Positions 10,196 to 17,613 of a DNA stretch of 44,302 bases are shown here, piece after piece. Position 1 is the stretch's first letter, and every line of letters starts with the position of its first letter. Under the pieces are notes generated by a model, which saw nothing but the letters and a program-made list of their open reading frames with translations, was not told the origin of the DNA and did no database searches. This stretch comes from Spirochaetota bacterium (lineage in GTDB: Bacteria > Spirochaetota > UBA12135 > COTS27 > JAFLEE01): assembly GCA_017302015.1 (NCBI GenBank), contig JAFLEE010000040.1:1-44302 (forward strand), in the 5' to 3' direction. The position numbers were made by a program, and so were the translations under genes.

Positions 10196-13100
10196 AGGAT
10201 CTCCCAGAATCTTCGGCGACGGACGCTATGCTGCAGGCGCAAGCGGGCCAGCGAAAGCAGCAGGAAGGCCCCCGTGAGGCCGAGAAGGATGATGAGGTTG
10301 TAGACGAGGGTGGGCAGCACGAACGGATAGAAGATCTTCCGATAATACGGGAAAAAATTCACGCTCCCCTGGAGGTCGTGGCGGACCATGGCGGCCGGCG
10401 AGACTTCCCATCTTTCCACGCGGCCGAGGAACTCGATGTAGGAGCGGAAACGCCGTTCCATCTCCGCGTCGAGGCGGGCGCGGAGTTCCTCGTCCGGGCC
10501 GGAGGCCCGGTTGTAGGCCGAGAAATAATCGGCGAGTTCGCGGTTATTGAAGGTGCCGAAGCGCGCGGCGAAGGAGGGGGTCTGGAAGGCGGGGATCTTG
10601 TCGGGGATCTCGTAGCGGAAGAGGTTGAGGGACCCCTCGAACATCCACCGGGCGTGGATCGTGTCGCACAGCAGCGGCACGGGCCGGTTGGGGTTGAAGA
10701 ACGAGAGCACGTTGAGTTCGTTGTACTTCAGGAACATCCCCCCGAAGATGATCTGGGGCACGATGAGCAGCGGCACGGCCAGGAACGCCGCCTTCTCAGA
10801 GCGGATGTAGGTGGAGACGAAGAGGGTGAGGGCCGTCATCGAGAGCGAGCCGACGAAGGAGAAGCCGACGAACATCAGGAACAGCCGCGCGTAGAGCGAC
10901 CCGTCGTGGAACAGGACGATCGGCACCCCCAGGACCGCGAACGAGAGGAGGGTGTAGATGAGGATCTGGTAGAGCGCCATGAACGCCAGCACGGCCAATT
11001 TGGAGAGCAGGTAATGCCCCTTGTCGTAGGCGATGAGGCGCTCCTTCCCCAGGAAGATCTGGTCCTTGAAGATCTCGTTGATGGCGTTGGAGACCGCGAG
11101 GAACAGGAAGATGATCACCGTCAGGAAAAGGAATTTCGGGAGGTGGATGTTCTGGGCGTAGGCGTAGGCCCCCACCTGGGGCTTGTAGCGCATGACCACG
11201 CCGATGGCCAGGGCGAGGACCGCCGGCAGCGCGAGGGAGAAGGCGACCGAGAAGCGGTCGCGGAATTTATTCTTCCAATTGCGCATGAAGAGCGCCAAGA
11301 ACTGGACTTGGCGCTCCTCGCGCCCGTAGCGCACCGTGGCGGGGAGCCTCCCCTCCTCCTCCCCCGAGACCGTGAGCGCCGAGTGGTAGCCGTCGCGGCG
11401 CTGGCGGTACTCCTCGGCCCATTGCCGCGGCGATTTCACGCGCATCGGCACGAGTTGCCCGCGCTCGTCCTCGTCGTAGATGAGTTCCCCGTCGGGGGTG
11501 CGCCGCACGGCCTCGAGGACCTCCAAGAGGTCGTCGGGCGTGCGCAGGGGCCGTCCGACGGCGTACTTGGCGAAATACTCGAAGGCCCGGCCCGTCTTCC
11601 CGAAATAGGCCTGGTAGCCGCCCCGGTCGAGCAGGAGCAGGTGGGTGAAGTGGTGGTAGAGTTCGGGGCTCGGCTGGTGGATGACCACATAGATGATCTT
11701 GCCCATCTGGGAGAGGTGGGCGAGCATCTGGATGATCTTGAGCGAATCGAAGGAGGACAGCCCGGAGGTGGGCTCGTCGAGGAAGAGCACGTCGGTATCG
11801 GCGATGAGTTCCAGGGCGATGTTGAGCCGGCGCTTCTCGCCCCCCGAGAGCACCTTCTCCTCGGGGCTCCCCACCGGCTCGTCCCGCTTGTCGAGGAGGC
11901 CCACCTCGCGCAGCACCTTCTCGATGCGCCGCTCGCGCTCCACCTCGTCGAGGTGGGGCGCCTTGATGCGCCCGTAATAGCGCATGTTCTCCCAGACGGT
12001 GAGGCGCTCGATGAGCACGTCCTCCTGGGTGACGTAGCCGAGGTGGTTCTTGAACAGGTCGAAATGGGCGGCCAGGGAATGCCCGTTGAAGCGCAGGCGG
12101 GAGGGGTCTTCGGGCTCGAGGTAGCCGGCCATGGTGCGCAGCAGCGTGGTCTTCCCGCAGCCGGAGGGGCCCATGACGCAGACGAAATCGCGGGCGGTGT
12201 TCTCGAGGTGGATATCGTGGAGGCCGAGCTTGAGCAGGCCCACCTTCACCGACAGCCCCTCCACGCGCACCTGGTGGATCTTATTCTCCACCAGCCGCAG
12301 GCCGTGGTTTTCGGGTTCGAAGAGGATCGTGCGCCCCAGGAGCCCGAGGACGGCCCCGCTCTTGAGGATCTGTCCCTCTTGGGCGCCCTGGCCGTCGACG
12401 GTGACGGGGCGGCCCATCTCGGTGAGGTCGAGCACCCATTCCTTGTCCGGGTTCTCCCAGACCGAGACCCGCCACGCGCCGGCGCCGTCGGCGAGGTAGA
12501 CGTCGCAGCCCGGCTGGTTCCCCACGGTGATGCGCCGCTTGAGGTCGATCTTGGCCCCGATGGAGTCGGAGAGGATGAGGGCCTTGATCTGCTGGGAGAG
12601 GTCGAAGAGGTAGGTGTTCTCGATGAGGATGCGGTTGTCGAGGCAACCGACGGTCTCGTCGCCCGGCCCCTCCACCCCCTCCAGGGCCACGGCCCGCCCG
12701 CCGTCGCGGTTGCGCAGCGTGAGGCGGCAGCCCCGCACCGAGACGGTGCCCAGGTCGTCGGCGCTGGCCTCGGGCGACAGGAGGAATTGCTGCTCCGAGC
12801 CCTTGCGCCGCAGGATATGGAAGGTTCGCTCCTGGGGGTCGGATTTGAGCTCGAAGCGGAAGAGCAGGTCGGCGAAGGTGAGGTACTCGCCCTTGATCTC
12901 GAGGCGGTCGGTGAACTCCACGCGGCGGACCATGTAGTCGAGCACGATCCGCTGGTTGAAGCGCACCAGGCCCTCGCTGCGGTCGGCGTAGAAGTAGTAG
13001 GAGTCGTTCCACCGGACCACGGCCGCAGAAACCTGCTCGCGGCACTTCATGATGTCGCAGGCGCGCGGGTCATTGCCGATGAAGAGGACGTCGGGGTTCT

Positions 13101-13503
13101 CGGGGTTGCGCTTGAGGAACAGGTCGTCGAGGAAGCGCCCCGGGTGCTCGCCGAGCCTCAGTTCCCGGGAGAGGGTGCGCAGGGCCTTATCCTGGCGGGG
13201 GCTGATCTGGTCGTAGGCCGTGAGCGCGGCGATCTGGAAGAGGTAGAAGAAGCGCACCTCGTCGGTGGGCAAGCCCTTCAGGTAGTCGAGCACCTGGAGG
13301 AGATTGGGCGGACGATAGTCGAGGATCGTGGCCAGGGCGTCGTCGCCCTCCTCCTCCGGGAAGGCCGCGGACATGCGCAGGAAATTGGAGAGGATCTCCT
13401 TTTCGCGCTCGGTGATCTCCCCATCGAGGTGGAAAATGAAGACCAGGGTCAGGAAGAAGACATTGGTATGCTCCCGGCCCAGGTCGAGGAACGGATTACT
13501 CAT
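10192..13503 (-). CDS. TerB-like/FHA-like/ABC-2 fused transporter
   Basis: A 1103-residue single-chain ABC half-transporter with extra N-terminal modules. Residues 1-130 resemble a TerB-type helical domain (FFLTLVFIFHLDGEITEREKEIL). About 318-395 reads as an FHA-like beta-sandwich (RRITVGNQPGCDVYLAD...). The ABC domain has Walker A MGPSGCGKT (444-452), the signature LSGGEKRR (552-559) and Walker B VLFLDEPTSGL (572-582), with an H-loop IHQPS. An ABC-2 membrane domain with six or so helices occupies roughly 750-1090 and carries a large exoplasmic insert. The ABC-then-membrane order and the EPTSGLSSFDS pattern resemble the ABCG/White group. ATG at 13503; stop overlaps gmhA. Substrate unknown; neighbours suggest a glycan or envelope role. 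Confidence 0.9.
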   Translation of the reverse strand: MSNPFLDLGREHTNVFFLTLVFIFHLDGEITEREKEILSNFLRMSAAFPEEEGDDALATILDYRPPNLLQVLDYLKGLPTDEVRFFYLFQIAALTAYDQISPRQDKALRTLSRELRLGEHPGRFLDDLFLKRNPENPDVLFIGNDPRACDIMKCREQVSAAVVRWNDSYYFYADRSEGLVRFNQRIVLDYMVRRVEFTDRLEIKGEYLTFADLLFRFELKSDPQERTFHILRRKGSEQQFLLSPEASADDLGTVSVRGCRLTLRNRDGGRAVALEGVEGPGDETVGCLDNRILIENTYLFDLSQQIKALILSDSIGAKIDLKRRITVGNQPGCDVYLADGAGAWRVSVWENPDKEWVLDLTEMGRPVTVDGQGAQEGQILKSGAVLGLLGRTILFEPENHGLRLVENKIHQVRVEGLSVKVGLLKLGLHDIHLENTARDFVCVMGPSGCGKTTLLRTMAGYLEPEDPSRLRFNGHSLAAHFDLFKNHLGYVTQEDVLIERLTVWENMRYYGRIKAPHLDEVERERRIEKVLREVGLLDKRDEPVGSPEEKVLSGGEKRRLNIALELIADTDVLFLDEPTSGLSSFDSLKIIQMLAHLSQMGKIIYVVIHQPSPELYHHFTHLLLLDRGGYQAYFGKTGRAFEYFAKYAVGRPLRTPDDLLEVLEAVRRTPDGELIYDEDERGQLVPMRVKSPRQWAEEYRQRRDGYHSALTVSGEEEGRLPATVRYGREERQVQFLALFMRNWKNKFRDRFSVAFSLALPAVLALAIGVVMRYKPQVGAYAYAQNIHLPKFLFLTVIIFLFLAVSNAINEIFKDQIFLGKERLIAYDKGHYLLSKLAVLAFMALYQILIYTLLSFAVLGVPIVLFHDGSLYARLFLMFVGFSFVGSLSMTALTLFVSTYIRSEKAAFLAVPLLIVPQIIFGGMFLKYNELNVLSFFNPNRPVPLLCDTIHARWMFEGSLNLFRYEIPDKIPAFQTPSFAARFGTFNNRELADYFSAYNRASGPDEELRARLDAEMERRFRSYIEFLGRVERWEVSPAAMVRHDLQGSVNFFPYYRKIFYPFVLPTLVYNLIILLGLTGAFLLLSLARLRLQHSVRRRRFWEIL

Positions 13504-13521
13504 GCCGTGGGGAGGATTTCC

Positions 13522-14421
13522 TCAAAACAACTCGAGGAGGCCGCGCGCGTCGGGCACCGCCGCCCAGGGACGCAACACCCAGGTCTCGTTCCAGGACAAA
13601 CGCTCGAAGGGCCCGAGGGGGGCTTCGGGGCCCATGCTCTCCATTTCGACCATGAAATTATCGGGGCCGACATAGCAGGCGAGATTGCAGGCCAAGGGGT
13701 GGGGCGCGTTCTTCTGGGGCGGGGCGCGCTTGGCGAAGAGGGCGTCCCGGCCGCGGTCTTCCATGGCGAAGATCCCGCGCTCGGCGCGCAGCATGCGCTT
13801 GGTCTCCTTCCCCCGGGGCGTGACGGAGAGGAGGTCTTTTCCCACGGCGAACTGGTCGTCCTCGAAATGGCCCTGCCCGTGGGTCGACCATTTCCGGAAA
13901 TGGACCATGGTGAAGGTGTCCCAGGGCCCGCCGTTTCCAAGGGGGATATGGTAGCGGGTTTCCGGGGAGGGCTTGGAGCAGGTCAGGGCCCATAAAAAAC
14001 CGCTATAGAGCATATCGCTATCGTTCACCACGAAATGCTCGATGGAAAGGCGATCCTCGGCTACGACGCGTACGGTGAAGCCGCGGCGGGTTTGGGTGGC
14101 GGGATCCCGGGCGCTGGTGAGGGTAAATCCATCGGCAGCCAATTGGACCTCGACCGCGCCATTATCGGGGGCGTAAGTTTCCTCGCTCTCATCCGCCCCG
14201 GGCCGGCCAACCCAGGTTCGGTGGCCGCCGCGCAGTTTCCAATCCCCGCGACCGAGCTCGCCCTTGGCGTCCCAAAACAGGAGGTTCGCTCCGCCCGGGC
14301 GGGAAAAATGGGCGATTCGGGGGCCGAAGGCGGTGGTGGCGACCAGGTGGAGGCCCTCGGTCTTCAGCTCGATGGCGTCCGCCCCGCCGAAGGCGGTTTT
14401 CTGGATCTGGGCAGCTTTCAT
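13522..14421 (-). CDS. aldose-epimerase/mutarotase-like protein
   Basis: A 299-residue beta-rich protein with the overall look of the galactose mutarotase superfamily: an N-terminal LVATTAFGPRIAHFSRPGGANLLFWD strand pair (commonly the start of these folds), a GGHRTWVGRPGADES segment, and a late VEMESMGPEAPLGPFERLSWNETWVL stretch seen in DUF4380/aldose-1-epimerase-like proteins. It probably binds a sugar in the cytoplasm, as no signal peptide is seen. ATG at 14421; a TATAAT lies eight bases upstream. It is the first gene of the minus-strand run that continues into the transporter 18 bp later. Specific activity not established. Confidence 0.75.
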   Translation of the reverse strand: MKAAQIQKTAFGGADAIELKTEGLHLVATTAFGPRIAHFSRPGGANLLFWDAKGELGRGDWKLRGGHRTWVGRPGADESEETYAPDNGAVEVQLAADGFTLTSARDPATQTRRGFTVRVVAEDRLSIEHFVVNDSDMLYSGFLWALTCSKPSPETRYHIPLGNGGPWDTFTMVHFRKWSTHGQGHFEDDQFAVGKDLLSVTPRGKETKRMLRAERGIFAMEDRGRDALFAKRAPPQKNAPHPLACNLACYVGPDNFMVEMESMGPEAPLGPFERLSWNETWVLRPWAAVPDARGLLELF

Positions 14422-14429
14422 GGTGCGGA

Positions 14430-14435
14430 ATTATA
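14430..14435 (-). promoter_or_regulatory. perfect -10 hexamer close to a start codon
   Basis: TATAAT on the minus strand (14435-14430) is eight bases before the ATG at 14421. No good -35 and no ribosome site are visible. A transcript starting at the usual distance would begin at or within a few bases of the ATG, so it would be nearly leaderless. Confidence 0.5.
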
Positions 14436-14502
14436 AACCGTAGAGCGCCCGTAGTGATAGGTCCCGACCGTTGGGAACGGAAACGTTTACGGCGCGAAAC
14501 CC

Positions 14503-14546
14503 AAAAAAAAAGGCCCGGTGCCCCCACTCAAGGGAGCACCGGGCCT
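14503..14546 (-). terminator. strong intrinsic terminator
   Basis: A perfect 11-bp inverted repeat (14511-14521 with 14536-14546, arm AGGCCCGGTGC) with a 14-base loop. On the minus strand it is followed directly by a run of T (complement of A 14503-14511). It lies 26 bases after the stop of the exported-protein gene at 14573 and ends that transcript. Confidence 0.93.
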
Positions 14547-14572
14547 GAAAAAGCCTCCGGTCGATCGGCGCG

Positions 14573-15325
14573 CTATTTGCCCACGTCGAGGCGCAATTGG
14601 CGCTCGTCCACGCCGGTGCGGGGATTGATGCCGACCTCTTGGGCCCAACCGCGCTCACGGCCGCCGGGGAGGGCCTCGTCGAAGTCGAACCATTTGGACC
14701 AGCCGCTGATATTGGCCCGCACGGTCTCTTCGAGGGCCTTGCGGTACCAATTCACGTTCGCCTTCCCCAGGCGCCCATCGGGGAGGGTGAACTCGTAGTT
14801 CTTCGATTCGGGGAAATAGTCGGCGATGAGCTCGCGGAAATTGCCGGCCGCGTCGATGTAGCCGATGCCATCGAGGCGGCCGTCTTTGTCGGTGCCCTTC
14901 ACGAGGAGGCCGTCGGCGGCGTCATCGCGGAAGACGAGGAGCACGCCGGCGAAGACGCGGGGATAATAATAGAGCCAGACCTCGTCGTTCTTGAAATAAT
15001 AATCGAGTTCTCCCTTCTTGTTTTTCAGGAAGGTGCCGCGATAATGGTTGACGAGTTTGGCCGGGATATCGTTGCGGTCGTCGAGCTTGAGCGTATCGTG
15101 GTAGGCCCACCCGTACTTCTTGTCGAGGTGCTCCGCCAAGGCGCGGAATTGGTAGGTCTCCCATTGCACGATCTCGCGCGGCCGGGCGGCCCCCCCGAAA
15201 TAATTGGTCTGACGGCGCATCCAGTCGTCGAAACTGATGTCGTCGTAAGGTCGCGCGCCGAACGCGGTCGCGAGAAGAATAGCCAGCGGGATCAGAAGTG
15301 ATACGCGCATGACAGGGAAACCCAT
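14573..15325 (-). CDS. exported protein of unknown function, single-gene unit
   Basis: A 250-residue protein I cannot assign. A signal peptide (RVSLLIPLAILLATAFG, cleavage near residue 23) indicates export. The mature part contains many Tyr/Trp/Asp residues (YDDISFDDWMRRQTNYF, WLYYYPRVFAGVLLVF, DKDGRLDGIGYIDAAGNFRELIADYF), with an internal DKDGRLDGIGYID stretch resembling a short calcium-type loop. The ATG at 15325 is preferred over one at 15310 because GGAGG lies six bases before it. Its own promoter and strong terminator make it monocistronic, which suggests independent and possibly high expression. Confidence 0.8.
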   Translation of the reverse strand: MGFPVMRVSLLIPLAILLATAFGARPYDDISFDDWMRRQTNYFGGAARPREIVQWETYQFRALAEHLDKKYGWAYHDTLKLDDRNDIPAKLVNHYRGTFLKNKKGELDYYFKNDEVWLYYYPRVFAGVLLVFRDDAADGLLVKGTDKDGRLDGIGYIDAAGNFRELIADYFPESKNYEFTLPDGRLGKANVNWYRKALEETVRANISGWSKWFDFDEALPGGRERGWAQEVGINPRTGVDERQLRLDVGK

Positions 15326-15357
15326 GGTGTCCTCCAGTAGATTCCCAATCTGGGTTT

Positions 15358-15386
15358 ATTTTACGCCATCCCCGCTCCCCCGGCAA
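15358..15386 (-). promoter_or_regulatory. candidate sigma-70 promoter
   Basis: On the minus strand TTGCCG (15386-15381), exactly 17 bases, then TAAAAT (15363-15358), 32 bases before the ATG at 15325, with a GGAGG ribosome site between. Spacing and hexamers are good for a GC-rich genome. Confidence 0.6.
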
Positions 15387-15451
15387 ATTCCTGGAGGAAA
15401 AAAAGGCATTTCCGGCGGCCTCAACTTTAAGGGGCGGCGGACCGGGGGGGC

Positions 15452-16255
15452 CTACTTGGCGAACCCCTCCAGCCAGGCATTGAGGAGTTCGGTCCACATG
15501 CCGACCCTTTTGTCATCCGCGGCCAAACCCACGCCGTGGCGATCCCCCGGGAAGACATGGAGTTCCACGGGCACGCCGTGGGCGTGGCAGGCATCGGCGA
15601 AGCGGGTCGAATTCTCCATGGGGACCACCGGGTCTTTGTCGGTGTGGAAGAGGAAGGTCGGGGGGGTCTGGGCGTCGACCTGCCGTTCGGCGGAGAATTG
15701 GAAGCGCTGGGGGATGGACGGGTTCGGCCCCAAGAGGTTCGTGCGGGACCCCTCATGCCCCCACTCCACGAAGGACAGCACCGGATAAGCAAGGATGAGG
15801 CCGTCGGGGCGGGCGCTAAATTTGGAGGCGAGTTCGTCGGCGGGTTCCCGGCGGAGTTCGGGCTGCACCGCCACCGTGGCGGCCAGGTGCCCCCCGGCGC
15901 TGAAGCCCATGATGGCGAGGCGATCGGCGCGCAGGCCCTCGGCCTCGGCCATCGATCTCGCGAGGCGCATGGCGCGGCAAGCATCGTCATAGGGCGCCGG
16001 GAACCCGAAGGGCTTCACCCGGTAATGCACCACCGCGGCCCAGAGGCCCAGGCCGTTAAACCACTCGGCGATGGGCGCCGCCTCGTGGGCCGCCCGTCCG
16101 GCGTAGCCGCCCCCCGGGCAGATCACCACCCCGGGAACGGGCCACGAGAGCGGCACCAGGGGGCGGTAGATCGTCATGCGGGGGAGGTCGGCGGGATCGT
16201 GCTCGCCAGGCACGCCCTGGGGCCAGAGGGGGATGGTTTGGGGGGAGTCTTCCAT
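15452..16255 (-). CDS. alpha/beta-hydrolase, acetyl-esterase/BD-FAE-like
   Basis: A 267-residue serine hydrolase. The oxyanion-hole strand is VVICPGGGYAGR (43-54), the nucleophile elbow is GFSAGG with S119, and the C-terminal acid and base appear in HTDKDPVVPMENS and FPGDRHGVGL. This order matches the acetylxylan-esterase/endo-1,4-xylanase-B-like esterases and the BD-FAE group, which remove acyl groups from carbohydrates. No signal peptide is visible, so it is probably cytoplasmic. ATG at 16255 follows an AGGTGA site; the GTG at 16264 lacks one. It is the last gene of the envelope run, 19 bp after the SurA-like gene. Confidence 0.88.
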   Translation of the reverse strand: MEDSPQTIPLWPQGVPGEHDPADLPRMTIYRPLVPLSWPVPGVVICPGGGYAGRAAHEAAPIAEWFNGLGLWAAVVHYRVKPFGFPAPYDDACRAMRLARSMAEAEGLRADRLAIMGFSAGGHLAATVAVQPELRREPADELASKFSARPDGLILAYPVLSFVEWGHEGSRTNLLGPNPSIPQRFQFSAERQVDAQTPPTFLFHTDKDPVVPMENSTRFADACHAHGVPVELHVFPGDRHGVGLAADDKRVGMWTELLNAWLEGFAK

Positions 16256-16274
16256 GGGATTCACCTTCGGGAGC

Positions 16275-16841
16275 TTATTTGAGGTCGAAACGCACGTTGG
16301 CCTCGCGGCGCAGCCGGGCCTTGTATTCCTTGAGGATCGCGTTTTTCTTTCGGTCGCGCACGAGGCCCTCGAGGCGCGAGCGCAATTCGGCTGGGTCGGC
16401 GGCCTCGAGGCGCAGGCCTTCGCGGGTGAGGCGTTCCCGCTCGGCTTGGATCTCGTCTTCGCCTACGGCGACCTCGCCGCAGACCCCGTCGAGGAAGGCG
16501 GCGACCTTGAGGCTTTTCTCGACATTCGCCTTGATGGCCTGGTGGTCTTCTTCGGTCTTCTCGAACCGGTCGTGGAAGGCGGCCTCGCCGCCGAAATGGG
16601 CGATCATCCGCTCGAACTCGGCCTTGACTTCCTGGTAATCGACCTCGGGGTCGGCCTCGAAGGCGGCCTGCTCGACGAGGATGCGGGCCACCACGTTCTC
16701 CCGCGCCAGGACCGGGATCGTCGCCGCGACCTCGAGGTATTCCTCTTCGGCCAAGCGCTCGCGGTAATGGCGCTCCAGGGCCTCGCGCTCCGCGACGATC
16801 CATTCCTCGGGGAAACGGGACCCGTTGATGCTGAACGCCAT
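16275..16841 (-). CDS. helical protein resembling SurA/trigger-factor N-domains
   Basis: A 188-residue highly charged, almost entirely helical protein without a signal peptide. It opens FSINGSRFPEEWIVAEREALE, which resembles the 'NGe-I-...' start of SurA_N/PpiC-type chaperone domains, and has long amphipathic helices (YQEVKAEFERMIAHFGGEAAFHDRFEKTEEDHQAIKANVEKSLKV is the central region, 70-115). No parvulin catalytic domain is present, so at most it is a chaperone-like or NifM-like fragment. It lies between a CsgG-like lipoprotein and an esterase in the same run. Cytoplasmic by default; a role in handling envelope-protein precursors is inference only. Confidence 0.65.
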   Translation of the reverse strand: MAFSINGSRFPEEWIVAEREALERHYRERLAEEEYLEVAATIPVLARENVVARILVEQAAFEADPEVDYQEVKAEFERMIAHFGGEAAFHDRFEKTEEDHQAIKANVEKSLKVAAFLDGVCGEVAVGEDEIQAERERLTREGLRLEAADPAELRSRLEGLVRDRKKNAILKEYKARLRREANVRFDLK

Positions 16842-16893
16842 GTCCCATTATCCCCTGAGGCGCGGGCCGGGCGCATCCCCGGGGGCGTCGGGC

Positions 16894-17613
16894 CTATTTT
16901 TTCTTCGTCGCCGCCGGTTTCGCGGGGGCCGGGGCGGCGTTGGTCGCCGCGGGCTTGGGCGCGCCCTCTGCCGGCGTCGCCTCGACGGCGGCGGGCGTTC
17001 CGATTTCGGTATAGGCCCCGGCCTCCAGGGTCTCGGTGAGGGTATCGATGACATTGCGCCAGGTGCCGCGCATCCGGCTGATCCAATAGACGGTGCCGTC
17101 GTAGGGATCGGTGAGTTTGAAATAGACCTCGAGGTAACTCTTGTCGTAATTATTCTCGGAGGAGAATCGGGTGATGCGGCCGGAGAGCACGGCGTCGACC
17201 TTGCGGTAGGGCGAGGCCTTGTAGGTGACGGTGGTGGCGAGTTCGCTCCGCTTGATGTTGAAGTCCCCCACCCGCTTCTCCACGCTATCGGCGACCTGCA
17301 CCGTGTCGACCACCTCGCCCAGGCTCACCCGGATCTTCCCGCCTTCGTAGAAGGAGCGTAGCAGATCGTCGGTGAAGGTGCGGGCCAGGTCGACGTAATC
17401 GACGAGGGCGCCCCGGTAGGTCTGCACCCCCTTCCCGTCGAAGCCCATGACGGTGATGCTGGCGATCTTCTTCTCGGAGAAGAGAGCGGCGGGACGGGTA
17501 TCGGTCTGGATCGACGGCCCGGTGCCGCTGGGGTTGATGGTGTCGGGCGTGGTGGCGCAGCCGCCCGCGAGGAAGGCGGCGGCGAGGATCGTCAGGGCGG
17601 GGATTCGGTTCAT
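16894..17613 (-). CDS. CsgG/LpoB-like outer-membrane lipoprotein
   Basis: A 239-residue lipoprotein: signal NRIPALTILAAAFLA and lipobox AGGC near residue 19. The core reads like the CsgG/FlgO/LpoB fold: KKIASITVMGFDGKG as the first strand, LARTFTDDLLRSFYEGGKIRV as the helix that follows, DAVLSGRITRFSS as the central SG-I strand, and VYFKLTDPYDGTVYWISRMRGTW as the terminal hairpin. An Ala/Pro/Lys tail (205-239) follows. This family anchors or activates envelope machines (curli export, penicillin-binding proteins, flagellar outer rings). ATG at 17613 overlaps the stop of the TPR gene (ATGA), suggesting that the two are made together and may interact. Confidence 0.75.
   Translation of the reverse strand: MNRIPALTILAAAFLAGGCATTPDTINPSGTGPSIQTDTRPAALFSEKKIASITVMGFDGKGVQTYRGALVDYVDLARTFTDDLLRSFYEGGKIRVSLGEVVDTVQVADSVEKRVGDFNIKRSELATTVTYKASPYRKVDAVLSGRITRFSSENNYDKSYLEVYFKLTDPYDGTVYWISRMRGTWRNVIDTLTETLEAGAYTEIGTPAAVEATPAEGAPKPAATNAAPAPAKPAATKKK

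Noticed and set aside
10228-13995. Open frame of 1255 codons on the plus strand opposite the ABC transporter and epimerase-like genes
   Set aside because: An antisense shadow caused by high GC and third-position bias; the product is low-complexity (Glu/Gly/Val/Leu-rich) with no motif, and the minus-strand frames have clear domains.
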